Shown: in pieces, positions 34,201 to 41,206 of the stretch | Numbering within the stretch: position 1 is the stretch's first letter | Layout: every line of letters begins with the position of its first letter | Source of the DNA: Ostrinia nubilalis | Taxonomy: Eukaryota > Arthropoda > Insecta > Lepidoptera > Crambidae | DNA: 64,000 nt | Reading direction: 5' to 3' | Assembly (NCBI RefSeq): GCF_963855985.1 | Contig: NC_087099.1 | Coordinates: 16,398,001 to 16,462,000, forward strand | Position numbers and translations under genes: made by a program | Notes under the pieces: generated by a model | The model's input: the letters and a program-made list of their open reading frames with translations, nothing else | Databases searched by the model: none | What the model was told of the DNA's origin: nothing

Positions 34201-35606
34201 GCTCGGTGCTCTCGATGGTTTGTTGCGTTCCGGACTGTCAGTGCGCTGCCTCTCCGGAGGTGCGAAGCCATTTATGACGTTGTAAATTTTGTACTGTGAG
34301 TGCTGGCGCCTTCGAGGTGTGGTGCTCGCAGTGCTTTGATCGTGTGATCTAAAAAAACTGTCGGTCATGTTTTAAAAACAACAACATTCAAATAGATCTC
34401 TTCTTGTTCAACTAAAGCGTGTAATATAAAAATAAATTTTTCATTTGCAAACACGGGGGTCATTGAAAAATATTTTCAAAACGTGTCGTTCGTTTCGAAT
34501 TTAATAATTCAGGATCCTTTTAAAGACGGTCAGCGATCACAAGTCTAACTGAAAGATAGTAAATAAAAAAAACGAATTGTGTTTTTTACTTTTTTCCAAT
34601 AAAAATCAACGATTGACCCTCATCGTTGGGTGTGGCAGGCGTGAACAGCCAGCCGCCGCCGCCCGGCAGCCAGCCGCCGCCGCACCTGCCGCTGCCGCCG
34701 CACCCGCCGCCGCCGCACCCGTCGCACCCGCTGCCGCCGCCGCACCCGCCGCACCCGTCGCACGCTCAGCTGATGCAGGTGAGTGCCCGACAATCTTTCC
34801 TACTTTTTTTAAATCTATACAGAGTGTGGTTTTGCAAAACGACGCCCATCTCAGCGACGGCGCGGGTCTTCCGCCAATACAAGCCGTTGCTATTCCGCAA
34901 CGGTATTTCCGTCGAGGGGGTAAAACGGGGTCCACGCGTACGAAGTCGCGGGCGGGCCGCTAGTTACATATAATTATTTATAGGTAAAAAAACAAGTTTT
35001 CCCTATTTCAATAATACGATTCGATCTCAGGAAAAGATTGAAACTTTTTATTTTATTTATTAGGTACACCGTCGATCTCATACGGTAACGGTACATAAGT
35101 TTTTGATTCACTCGACGGGCGGTATGCGTCCAACCGACGTACGCGTGTTACGGGCGTACGCAGCTTTCTCAGTTTTAATATTTTTACATCCGCCGCTAGA
35201 CTGTCACCGAGTCTGAACGAAGTTTTGTTTTGTTTTCAGGGCGAAAACAAAATGGGTCCTCCCGGCATGCCGCCGCATGCGCCGCCGCCGCCGCCAGGTG
35301 CGTACGATAGAAATATTAATACTATGATTTTACTGTATATTTAAATCAATATACCTACGCCAGCGGCACACTTCCGCGCCGCAGCGAAACCCTTCTCACG
35401 CACACATCGAACCGTGAGCGGGGCACCAGCTTCGCCTGCAGAGCGGAAGCGTGCCGCGGCGTCGGGCGTGGTGAGTGTGACTGACAGTGTGTGTGCCTGC
35501 AGGCGCGGGCCCGGCGGGGTCCGCGGGCGGGCCGTGGCGCGGCTTCGCGTGGGCGCCGCCCTTCCTGGCGCCGCCGCCGCCGCCGCCGCCCGTGTCCAGC
35601 AGCTAG
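8401..35606 (+). CDS. SF1: Splicing factor 1 / branchpoint-binding protein, 16 coding exons
   Basis: Nuclear protein that binds the intron branchpoint and cooperates with U2AF. Exons: 8401-8588, 11591-11701, 12663-12795, 16139-16361 (start could be 16124), 17240-17386, 18090-18162, 20499-20651, 21319-21425, 25550-25716, 30248-30406, 31238-31360, 32656-32818, 33804-33875, 34639-34778, 35240-35297, 35503-35606. The total is 2121 nt, 706 residues, with all phases matching. Domain order: Arg/Asp/Ser-rich N-terminus; Ala-rich linker; RRRTRW (U2AF-ligand motif, key Trp); [16 protein letters not shown] phospho-motif; KH domain with [15 protein letters not shown]2 ([19 protein letters not shown]); two CCHC knuckles ([14 protein letters not shown], split between exons 10 and 11, and [14 protein letters not shown]); [14 protein letters not shown]; then a Pro-rich tail ending PPVSSS. 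First AATAAA seen after the stop is at 36383. Exons 3-16 are far more GC-rich than exon 1. Exon 10 has a partial triplication behind it. Confidence 0.95.
9470..10603. mobile_element. 1134-bp foldback element with 8-bp target duplication
   Basis: Arms 9470-9910 and about 10163-10603 are near-perfect inverted copies of each other (about 440 bp each) around a loop of about 250 bp. The termini read ATGTGCATGTGGATTGAG. The element is flanked by CTAGTTAC at 9462-9469 and again at 10604-10611, an 8-bp duplication as made by hAT-type transposases. The words GTGAGTGATCC and GAGTGCTC/GAGCACTC recur inside both arms. No reading frame of note. It sits inside the pogo-like element and is therefore younger than it. 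Confidence 0.85.
10832..11004 (+). pseudogene. Transposase remnant (CENP-B/Jerky-type HTH segment)
   Basis: One frame reads [16 protein letters not shown]. After a shift of one base the next frame reads [14 protein letters not shown] and then DDRPGQK, ending at a TAA at 11002. The pattern W-L-x5-G-F-P-V, then L-L-x2-V-Q-K, then RPG-K is what I associate with the CENP-B/Jerky-type DNA-binding half of pogo/Tigger transposases. The aromatic residue usually after RPG-K is absent, and no DDE catalytic part is visible. It is a dead fragment, consistent with the TA-flanked inverted repeats around it. Confidence 0.6.
12368..12637. mobile_element. MITE family A, copy 1 (about 270 bp)
   Basis: Termini TATACAGGGTGTTAGG and the complement enclose an almost fully palindromic sequence (GAGCCGACACTAGCCCATG; GGTATGGTGAAGTCAG). 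The right end lies 25 nt before SF1 exon 3 (12663), so the 3' splice site region of that exon abuts the element. Two further copies lie at 12861-13134 and 15689-15960 in the next intron. Confidence 0.85.
12861..13134. mobile_element. MITE family A, copy 2
   Basis: Same termini and palindromic body as the copy at 12368-12637. It starts 65 nt after the SF1 exon 3 donor, so exon 3 is bracketed by two copies of one family. Intramolecular pairing of the two copies across the exon is possible in the pre-mRNA. Confidence 0.85.
13579..13764 (-). mobile_element. Helitron-like 3' fragment, interrupted
   Basis: Read on the minus strand it ends GCCGGGTCAGCTAGT, the CTAG terminus shared by the other Helitron-like copies here. 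The plus-strand text TTCAGCCGTTCTTGAGTTAT followed by ACGACTTTCTTTTATATA is a standard moth repeat tail (from memory). It is cut at TATA by the giant hairpin at 13765-15692 and seems to resume after the MITE at about 15960 (TATAGATTTG). Confidence 0.5.
13765..15692. mobile_element. Giant foldback element, 1.93 kb hairpin
   Basis: The left end TATACAACGTGTCCCAAAA and the right end TTTTGGGACACGTTGTATA are inverted copies. Homology continues inward for roughly 890 bp per arm, leaving a loop of about 145 bp near 14656-14800. Frames found in one arm reappear reversed in the other and are not genes. Insertion at TA is suggested by the TATA on both sides. A 180-bp relative with the same GGATAAGCCGGCGCCG end is at 52190-52372. 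Confidence 0.85.
15689..15960. mobile_element. MITE family A, copy 3
   Basis: Same family as 12368-12637. It begins within the TATA that ends the giant hairpin, so the two insertions are immediately adjacent in SF1 intron 3. Confidence 0.85.
18735..18846. repeat. Short inverted-repeat element
   Basis: TTGTCACCGTGACAG at 18736-18750 is answered by CTGTCACGGTGACAA at about 18830-18844. The interior is AT-rich. Probably a small MITE in SF1 intron 6. Confidence 0.55.
18870..18992. mobile_element. MITE (about 120 bp)
   Basis: Terminal inverted repeat ATGCCCGTTTTCACCATCAA at 18871 is matched by TTGATGGTGAAAACGGGCAT near 18972-18991. No coding content. Lies in SF1 intron 6. Confidence 0.75.
19722..19908. 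mobile_element. MITE (about 185 bp)
   Basis: ATGAGGGTTTTCGAATGAAA at the left is matched by TTCATTCGCGAAAACCCTCA at the right. The interior is also partly palindromic (TGACATATCTGTCAATGTCATG). SF1 intron 6. Confidence 0.75.
20142..20387. mobile_element. Small TIR element containing a 21-nt poly-C run
   Basis: Left AGTGGCGGCGTAGCA and right TTACGCCGCTACTGA are imperfect inverted termini. The run of 21 C lies at 20181-20201 and further C-runs follow. The remains are non-coding and in SF1 intron 6. Confidence 0.5.
20657..20945. repeat. LINE-derived fragment with internal duplication
   Basis: The text CAGGACGTTCCCTGCTGAACATAGGCCTTCC and GCTTGTGGGTGGACGT matches from memory a common moth RTE-type LINE segment. 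The block with TCACTCCAGCTTGTGGGTGG and TTTTCCGGTAACGTGG-like text occurs twice (about 20788-20840 and 20868-20920). It starts almost directly after the donor of SF1 exon 7. Confidence 0.5.
21095..21253. mobile_element. MITE with AGTGGCGTAACTAT termini
   Basis: Left AGTGGCGTAACTATA is matched by TATAGTTACGCCACT at the right, enclosing a GC-rich interior (GGGCCCCCGACCCGAGG). About 160 bp, SF1 intron 7. Confidence 0.75.
23385..23549 (-). mobile_element. Helitron-like element, 3' truncated
   Basis: On the minus strand it starts TCCTACTAATATTATAAATG, as in the copies at 39195 and 42131. It continues through the AAAACTACTGAACGGATTTTG-type block but lacks the CTAG terminus. SF1 intron 8. Confidence 0.7.
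23591..23635. repeat. Perfect 22-bp palindrome
   Basis: CTATGTCCCTACTGAGGATA at 23591 with AA is followed after one T by its exact complement ending at 23635. It could extrude as a near loop-less hairpin. Not coding. Confidence 0.85.
24972..25123. mobile_element. MITE (about 150 bp)
   Basis: AGAGCTCTTTCACATTTAGG at the left is matched by CCTAATGTGAAAGCGCTCT at the right. The interior is GC-rich with GGCGCGACAG-like and CTGCTGTCTCG words. SF1 intron 8. Confidence 0.65.
25212..25456 (+). mobile_element. Helitron-like non-autonomous element with (TCTG)n
   Basis: It begins TC after an A (25211) and ends CTAG followed by T (25457), which is the Helitron insertion rule. A GC-rich hairpin region (CGCGGGCGAAGCCGCGGG) lies just inside the end. 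Contains the microsatellite TCTG repeated about eight times at 25243-25275. It ends about 90 nt before SF1 exon 9. Confidence 0.75.
26101..29043 (+). CDS. LINE ORF2: AP-like endonuclease plus reverse transcriptase
   Basis: 980 codons without a stop. Residues about 20-30 read [11 protein letters not shown], then ITETW near 51-55 and LLIGDFNMG near residue 165, the endonuclease motifs. SYHPQLEIS is in the place of the SDH motif. The RT part has [50 protein letters not shown] and the catalytic FADD near residue 694. The C-terminal region has LRVGFLKR-like and [10 protein letters not shown] text as in jockey/CR1-like elements. Clade assignment is from memory and loose. The frame opens at a TTG after an in-frame TGA; the first ATG (26188) would remove the QN of the endonuclease, so either ORF1 coupling or 5' truncation is implied. 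Potentially a recently active copy. Confidence 0.85.
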   Translation: MPRQPSDDGNSRVGSISIIFKIYYQNVRGMKTKTKDFYMNAMQCDYDAIVITETWLTPDIYDSEFIDPKYTVYRKDRSSCSGPVKSRGGGVMIIVKKDIISYRVRQWETDGEDLWIVIELPLEKNMKKIAICAIYLPPPLRFDNVNNFFTKSSEVLTKVDNVLLIGDFNMGFITWTLDDDNNKLLPHNYNSNLGYSLVDFMSLSCLNQCNGIVNCDRRILDLVLTNMSDVTVTKPLNVFSRLDSYHPQLEISFGNLIGSYIAVKPRSDFNFYKANFDCINKCLESVDWCDAFRDLSVNDMVAVLYDRINEAVIENVPKYKSTSKKYHPPWFNKKLINLIAEKEKLRYRFKKFGNPRDKIEFEILRDRCRQLTKSLYKAYIARVEDNVHKNPKYFWKYIKDKRAGSGTIPSNMYREDVKACSASEVVNLFAAQFSSVYSEPSKLESKHTVDIFENLPLHKVTIHERQVLHRLKRVDVHKSAGPDKIPPLFLKRCASVMAYPLTEIFNKSLSTGIFPEEWKKARIVPIFKSGERENVKNYRPISILSAMSKLFESLICPILTNYTKNMISDQQHGFREKKSVTSNLFSYTNSLIGEIDSGGQVDSIYTDFSSAFDKVDHLTLLSKLEKSYGIADPFLSWFKSYLAGRTQSVVVSGHESYSYKATSGVPQGSHLGPVLFVIFVNDVVRRVKHSYCSLFADDMKIYREIKSWEDSAFLQEDIESVYQWCQDNKMILNVAKCHHITFTKKRIPLQTSYSINGSQVGRVDEIRDLGVILDKKLSFISHYNNIVNRASRMLGFLKRATKDFRRIDAKIALYNSLVRSILEFSSIVWNPFFNTHINRIERINRSFTRHLAFVSRGQITVHNSYEERLDFFKMQKLCDRRKTLDLLFLYKLLNGMVVSQDSLEKIRFRVPRQSSRYLCRDLFHIPLCKTKLGQNSPLNRLCATYNKAVAGNPDTDTGLDVFGDSLPKFKSKLKPVFGTT
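26101..29290 (+). mobile_element. Non-LTR retrotransposon (LINE) in SF1 intron 9
   Basis: An uninterrupted endonuclease and reverse transcriptase frame (26101-29043) is followed by a 3' UTR and a tail of AATA/AAATAAAT repeats at about 29262-29288. The same type of tail (GGTGTACCTAATAAATAAAT) is found on unrelated fragments in this window. The 5' boundary is not resolved; about 25770-26100 may be part of it. Same orientation as SF1. Confidence 0.85.
29481..29626. mobile_element. MITE family B, copy 1
   Basis: Termini ACTGAACTGTCCCA / TGGGACAGCTCAGT. The body has GACATTGACAGGGGGGCGCC and the palindromic GTTGAACGATGGTGGCGCC. Other copies lie at 33957-34103 (inverted) and 59651-59803. Confidence 0.8.
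29716..29908. mobile_element. MITE with 40+ bp GC-rich inverted termini
   Basis: TAAGGCGGTTATCACACTGC followed by GCCGCGCTCCGTCGCGG at the left is exactly mirrored at the right end. About 190 bp, SF1 intron 9. Confidence 0.85.
29939..30133. mobile_element. MITE, AGGCCCAGAACACACGG termini
   Basis: AGGCCCAGAACACACGGTGA at the left is mirrored by TCACCGTGTGTTCTGGGCCT at the right, with a second palindrome in the centre (TCCTTTGAGAGACGTGTGG / TCTCTCAAAGGA). About 195 bp, SF1 intron 9. Confidence 0.85.
30313..30675 (+). repeat. 121-bp tandem triplication of the 3' half of SF1 exon 10
   Basis: Units start at 30313, 30434 and 30555 and are identical. Each holds the exon 10 sequence from the QUA2 end through most of the first CCHC knuckle, the donor CTC|GTGAGT, and 27 nt of intron (AGCGCTCACATTACTGAAGCG). 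The array ends with a GCTG microhomology. 121 is not divisible by three, so retention of a later copy would shift the frame and stop. Only the first unit is joined to the rest of exon 10. Confidence 0.95.
31414..31627. mobile_element. MITE family C, copy 1 (214 bp palindrome)
   Basis: Nearly complete palindrome: GTGAGCACGTAGAATTTTGTC ... complement. TA on each side suggests a TA target duplication. Key internal blocks are CAATGACCCCAAGCTACCCA, CGCTCGCGCGTAATTATG and TTGCTGTCGCG. Located in SF1 intron 11, 50 nt after the exon 11 donor. Confidence 0.85.
31828..32022. mobile_element. MITE, AAGGTGGCGGT termini
   Basis: TAAAGGTGGCGGTACGCATC is mirrored by GTGAACCGCCACCTTAA. Inner blocks AGACAGGAGACCGAGACG and TCTCCCGTCTCGGTCTCGTG also pair. 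SF1 intron 11. Confidence 0.75.
32123..32418 (-). mobile_element. SINE/LINE-tail element, inverted copy
   Basis: Minus-strand copy of the element at 60761-61051. Both share AACGGTTCGGAACAAACTGC, GTGTCAGCCTATAATTGTTG and a terminal run of AATA units. About 295 bp, in SF1 intron 11. Confidence 0.8.
32921..33100. mobile_element. MITE, AGCCTAGGCGCAGACC termini
   Basis: AGCCTAGGCGCAGACCACCG at the left is mirrored at the right end (GGTGGTCTGCGCCTAGGCT). Central TCGGCCGATAC words pair as well. SF1 intron 12. Confidence 0.85.
33541..33773. mobile_element. Inverted repeat with about 100-bp arms
   Basis: 33541-33642 and 33671-33773 are inverted copies with only a few differences, separated by about 28 nt. 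The right end lies 30 nt before SF1 exon 13 (33804), so the hairpin sits over the expected branchpoint area of that intron. Confidence 0.9.
33957..34103. mobile_element. MITE family B, copy 2 (inverted)
   Basis: Reverse orientation of the 29481-29626 copy, with GCGCTACCATCGTTCAACTA and CCAGCGATCCGGTATTGACG. In SF1 intron 13. Confidence 0.8.
34815..34963 (+). mobile_element. Helitron-like 3' terminus
   Basis: The stretch CACGCGTACGAAGTCGCGGG followed by GCCGCTAGT has the GC-hairpin and CTAG|T end of the other copies. The 5' part is diverged or truncated. SF1 intron 14. Confidence 0.5.
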
Positions 35607-36389
35607 GCCGGGCCGCGCCCGCTCGCCGTGGAGCCGTCTCGTCCGTGGTGTTCGGTACTGAATCAGGTGTACGTTTTGCCTTGAACGGATTGACTTTGTG
35701 CGCGCTCACCGCGTTTATTTATTTGTTTATGAATGGAACGACATTTTATTTATATAGCGGACGATCCGGTGTGATCTCACGTTCGCATGGATGAAATGAT
35801 GTTGTGTCCTCCGCTGTCCTCGATGTGAACCCTGTATTGAATGTATCGATATTTGACGTGATTAATCGAAGAATCTGGTCGATAGTGGTGAAACGTAATT
35901 TGTTTAGTCGATTTCTTATTTGATCTTGGAATTGATAAAAAAAAACTCAGTTCTTTGATGTTCCTGAACCCTCCGGTCGCGGTGAAGTGAAGTATAAAGT
36001 GAACGCTCTGTTCCGTTTCAACCCATCAAGGTAAAAAGTAAATTTTGATATCGAAATATCGACATTTTTAATTTGTATAATTCTTAGTAGACTAAGCTGT
36101 CGTACTTTATATGTATGTACCGATACAATTAAATCTTGATAGTATGTGTATACACAGTATTTTATTTATGTAATAATCAAACTACAAGTAATTTTATCAT
36201 GTAATTTATTTTTTAGCTGTACGACATTCCTGACACTTTCTAAAGGAAAGGCAGTCGCACATTACTATTATAACAGATTCAACTCATCAATTCTGTGTAA
36301 TATTATATTAAATGCACAAAATATATCTACAATCACTTAATTATGCTACTGAGATAAATTCAGAATATAAACACAAATGATAAATAAAA

Positions 36390-38069
36390 TTTCATTAAAT
36401 TAATAGTAAACATAGTCGTAGCGCGAACTGCGCTGTTCCGCATCACGATAATAAATAAATCTTAATATTAGCACACCAATTTAGTAAGTCTCACTCAGGG
36501 ATTCGAGTATTCAGTTTTGAATCGTGTCATCACATGAGCTTGTATTGTAACCAACAAAATGCAGTTAATACATAAATTTATAAACATATGATACCTAAGT
36601 ATATTCTGATATGAAATAAACACATCAAAATTAATTTATTGTTTCTACAATCAGTCTAATCAATGTTATTTGAAGTACTATATTTATTATAGCCTGGAAT
36701 TGAGTATTTCAATGAAATTCAAGCATCAAACTCTATTAGATACATCTTAAAAGCACCTGTGAGAATTGCAACTAGATACTTTATTTGATTGTAATTAATC
36801 CCATAATCCCTGTAGATTTTCAATAGGGGACCGGACAATTTTTATCGGTGTAATTAAGTGTAATAATTACTTCTATGGCATAAAAACGTCGGGGCGTTTT
36901 CGATATCATTATTTGAAAATCACATTGGTCATCATTTCACTGGCCCCCTTTGTATGCATCGCCCAAGGAATTTGGTTCGGCAACTTTATTAAATATTGTG
37001 ATTTTTCAAATGGCTCCTAAGGCTATTTGATATAAATTGTGTGGGTTATAAAACTAAATAAACGCGATATTTGAAACTAAAAGTTATAAATTATTTTTAT
37101 ATCTACTTTGTTAAATTATTCAATAATTACTAAAATTCTGGGATGTCCAGTCCCATATTGGATATGAATAAATGGTGGTTTTGTTAAGTAAAGGTCTGTT
37201 TATATCTACAGATATTGAGCGTGCCAGACACGTACAGACAAAATATTCTTTCCGCGAATAATGGCCGCCCGTGTCTGTTGGTGTCTGCGCGGCCGTGTAA
37301 CGATAGATAGATATAAATACGTTAATAGACACTGTATAATAGAATATTGCACACTCAATGTCCGTAGATATAAACTGACCTTAATGTGTGCACACTATAA
37401 AATCTAATAATCGCATATTTATGACATTATCAAGAGAATGGCTAACAGAGATAGTGGCATGAATCATTCTAGATTTACACTACAAAAAAACTATTCCGCC
37501 TATCCTGCTTCAAAACATGCTCTTGTGTAAGATTTAAACATATGTATTGCAGGGCCTTTCCCCTTTAAGAAAGAATCATTAAGTTAAACCATTTTTCGGA
37601 TGTCTTATTAAGAGATCAGCTAATTAATCTATAATCTGTAGATTCTGTAATACATCTGTATCAAATCTAAATATTATTTTGTATGTTAATCAAATCTATA
37701 TTATTATCATATAGGAAGGCCATCATCTGTAAAGCCTATCTGCGAACTTCCCTATCTTATGGCATCACTTACACCTAGAACGACACTTTCGCTCGTCGAT
37801 CGATATCAAAAATATCATATCACAATCTTTATCAATTTTTAGAAAAGTTAGTCTAGTCTATATTAGTCAAACAGTCGGACATTCGAATCTACTCGATAAA
37901 AAACGGTACAGCGAAGCGAAACCAAAGTAAACTCGGGACCTCTCGGCTCGAAATGAATAACACAAAAAATATCAGGATAATGAAAAATTCCTAGGCTTAC
38001 AAAACTTGAGGTGCGTCGCGGGGCGGGGGCGGCCTCATCGCGCCTGCTTGGCCGGGCCGGGCGGGCGCC
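36390..38069. other. Convergent intergenic region SF1 / mats
   Basis: Contains the 3' ends of two converging genes. A MITE lies at 37191-37383 (AAGGTCTGTTTATATCTACA mirrored by GTAGATATAAACTGACCTTA). The rest is AT-rich, with no frame or RNA gene I can support. Confidence 0.5.
37191..37383. mobile_element. MITE, AAGGTCTGTTTATATCTAC termini
   Basis: Imperfect terminal inverted repeats of about 34 bp (left ...GATATTGAGCGTGC, right GCACACTCAATGTCC...). Centre rich in GTGTCTG words. No coding content. Confidence 0.75.
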
Positions 38070-41000
38070 TCATCGCGCCTCCTTGGCCGTCAGCTTCTCG
38101 ATGAGCTCCTGCAGCGGCGCCAGCTCACGCCGCTCGATCAGGTTGAACTCCTGGAGAAAAACTCACTATTTAGGACTCAAAGTTAATGCCGAAAAATAAC
38201 CATTGTGAAAAGTATACTCGCGCATTCTTTAACGGTACGTATCCGTAAAGATTAATCGATCCATATTAATATTATAAATACGAAAGTAACCGTCTGTCTG
38301 ACTCGTTTTTACGTCAAAACTACTGAACCGATTTAAATGGAATTTGGTACACAGTTTAGAGCCTGAGAAAGGGCATAGGCTACTTTTTAATGCGAAAAAA
38401 GGTTTGTAAGGGGATGAAAGGTCGTGTGGAAGAAGTATCGTCATTTTTAAAGCTAGTAATGTATAGTATCAAAAACAAGTCTCAGCACTGGCTTCCGTTA
38501 AAACTGTGCTATGTAGATATAGAAAACAATAAAAATAAACGATGAATAAATCGAAACATGGCCATTCGGCTTTACGTTTCGACACAGCTCTGCAGCGTTC
38601 AGACCTGCACGAAGAAGATGAAGTGCTTGAAGGAGGTGTTGAGGTGCGCCTCCTCGCCCAGCTGCACCACCTCGGGGAAGTGCTGGTGGTAGATGTGCGC
38701 GTACACGCGGAACAGCCGCTTCAGGATCGTCTTCGCCATCGACAGGAAGTTCTTGGGGAACGGGACGCCTGCCGTGACAACGGGAAACTATTAAGGCTTC
38801 CACAGACCAAATGCGGGTCAGTTACAGCGCGGCAGTAGGCACACTGAAGGCAGCGGCAGTTTCAAAGCGGTTGCAACGCGGGCGGTTGTAAAAAATCTAA
38901 TATTCGTAAACCGCTATCAACGCGCTGCGCTGCACTGCTACCGCCCTGCCTCCGGAGAGTCATGCTAATATGGCCGCCATAGTAATACAACAGCGCGGGC
39001 CCGCTTCTGTCCCGCTCCCGCGCCGCCTGGTTAGTTGTTCGGCAGTTGCAGTGCGGCGCGGTTGGAGCCCGGGCCCGCGTTCAAATTTGGTGTGCAAAGA
39101 GTTTTTTGTATTACAACTTGCGAGGGCCCGCATTCAAACAGCGCTGCTACTGTCCCGCGTTTGGTCTGCCGAAGCCTTTAAGTGTGTTTCAATATCCTAC
39201 TAATATTTTATATGCGAAAGTTTGTATGGATGTCTGGATGTCTTCTTTTCGTGTCGACAACAAACCTACACAGTGTCAGCCCAAAACTCCGCCACAAGAG
39301 TGGCGTTGTCAGTAGCACTCATCAAATCCTTCTAAGTGCAGTTGCTTGGGCACTCAGGACACGACATCAGGTGCTTCATCGATGTTAACATGTTTGTTAC
39401 TTTTTCACGCAAAAACTACTGAACGGATTTTGATGAAAATTTGCAGTGTTATAGTTTATAACCCAAAATAACATATAGGCTATAATTTATGATGATCTGT
39501 GACAAACTAAATTTCACGCGGCTGAAGCCGCGGGCAAAAGCTAGTTAGTTATAATTGTGACAGTTTTCATAGGATGGATGGATGTTTGTCCTTTCTTTCT
39601 CACAAAAACTACTGAACTTCTTTGAATAAACTGCAGATTTTTAATTAGGAGGCTATAATGTAGTAGGAATTGACTGTATTAATATTTAGATTACATTTTT
39701 TGATGATCTGCAAAAGGATTACCAATTTTTGAAGGGAAAAGTGTTTCATCATCAAGCTGGTCCTGCGCCCAAGTCATGAGGTAGTCGATGTACTTGGGAG
39801 CGGAGCACTTGATGGGCTTCTTGACGGTGTGGCCGTCCGCCCAGTGGTACTCGTACTTGGGCCCCGCAGACATCACCGCGCACGACTCCTCGGTGCAGAA
39901 CTCCGTGATGGTGCCGTACAACATATTTATCTGGTTGAAGAAGTCCACCGCTGCAATACAAGGTAAAACTTCAATGTAGTTTTGATGTATTACATACAAA
40001 CTTCTGTTTACTGTGTAAGAATATGCATTGTGCACCAGCACAGCAATAACTACAGGATCAATCATTATAAATATTACAAGTCCTAAATGTGATGATAATT
40101 ATTAATCTCTATTTTTAATAGGTAAATTAGTAATGAGGTAATATTATTATGATATTTTATTACCTTAGGAATGGAATAAAATCAATTTTCACAAAATAAT
40201 TTTATCTCATAATAAAGCATTTTACTTAGAATAGAATAGAATAAATTTATTTCCAGAACAATGCACTTTACATAAGTTTACAAAGTAGTTATACTAATAG
40301 GAATTCAGGTGACTTCCTAGTAGTCCCCAAACTAGGTAGTCCTGTCTTTTGGGGACTTGAGTTTGGTACAAATGTGTTTGATATAGAACAAAAATTTAAG
40401 ACCGCTATAGAATACCTGGTTTTGCAAGTGATTTCAAAAATTTACTTATTCAAATTATACAGAAAAATAAACAATATAGTATAGTATAATGGGCTAATCA
40501 AATAAGTATGTGTACTTAAATGTAAAGGAAGTAGGTACACATGATAAATAATTTATCTTTTGGATTGATGATTCACATGACATCCTGCAATTTTATTATG
40601 ATCAAGCAGCACTGATTTACATTGAATGCAATGATATTCAGAAACACCCTATCTATACACATAAAGAGGAATTGAAATTCAATAACTCAGCAATGTTGTA
40701 GAAAAGTTGTGTCTCTGTAGCTATGAAGTGAGCACTGATACTGACTGTTGACGGCGACCCACTCGTTGAGGTCCTCGCCCTCGGGCAGCATGACGGCGAG
40801 GCGCAGGTTGCCGGAGCCCAGCGTGGCCGCCGCGTGCCGCATCAGGTCGTACTGGTGCGTGCCTTCAGGAATGTTCTTCTTCGGCTTGAAGGTCTTGTTC
40901 GACCGGCTCCCGCTGCGGGACACAGAACGACACCTCACTGATGCGCCGACATAAATAAACCGTTCCGAACGACAAAGAAACGGACGAGCGGTAGGTGTGT

Positions 41001-41206
41001 CCAGAAACGAGTGAGAACGATCGCTATTAGAAGCGTCGGTGGGGCCCTGGCAGGGCGACGATTTAGCTCGAATTTACATATTTGTTTGAACAATGCCGAA
41101 ACTTGACTACGGACGTAAACAAGACGTCAGCGAGACGGAAAATGATCAGTTAAAAATAGACTTGTATCGTCGAGCCCTATGAAAATACTTACAATAAAAA
41201 ACTCAT
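38070..41206 (-). CDS. mats: MOB kinase activator 1 (Mats)
   Basis: Adaptor of the Hippo pathway that binds and activates the NDR/LATS kinase Warts. Minus-strand exons: 41206-41193 (MSFL plus two bases), 40912-40746, 39950-39723, 38768-38605 and 38150-38070; 654 nt, 217 residues, all phases consistent. Readable motifs are [104 protein letters not shown] and [20 protein letters not shown]. The Cys and His ligands of the Mob zinc site are present. Length matches human MOB1A (216). The start is fixed by a 14-nt first coding exon whose donor GTAAGT joins in phase. Neighbouring NDUFA4 is divergent, sharing a 1.3-kb upstream region. Confidence 0.97.
38260..38456 (+). mobile_element. Helitron-like element
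   Basis: Starts TCCATATTAATATTATAAAT, contains CAAAACTACTGAACCGATTT and ends AAAGCTAG followed by T. In the last mats intron. Confidence 0.7.
38791..39180. mobile_element. TIR element, AAGGCTTCCACAGACC termini
   Basis: TTAAGGCTTCCACAGACCAA is mirrored by TTTGGTCTGCCGAAGCCTTT. About 390 bp. On the mats transcript (minus) it ends about 22 nt before the acceptor of exon 38768-38605. Confidence 0.8.
39195..39544 (+). mobile_element. Helitron-like element carrying a LINE 3' fragment
   Basis: TC start (after A), CTAG end at 39541-39544 (before T) and GCGGCTGAAGCCGCGGG hairpin. At 39242-39389 it is interrupted by minus-strand LINE 3' sequence that matches 57459-57600, flanked by ATGT on both sides (39238-39241, 39390-39393). 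The remainder is colinear with the other copies (CGCAAAAACTACTGAACGGA). Confidence 0.8.
40220..40345 (-). repeat. LINE 3'-tail fragment
   Basis: Plus-strand text AATAGAATAGAATAAATTTAT followed by TTCCAGAACAATGCAC looks like the reverse complement of a non-LTR element tail. Family from memory, moderate support. In a mats intron. Confidence 0.4.
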
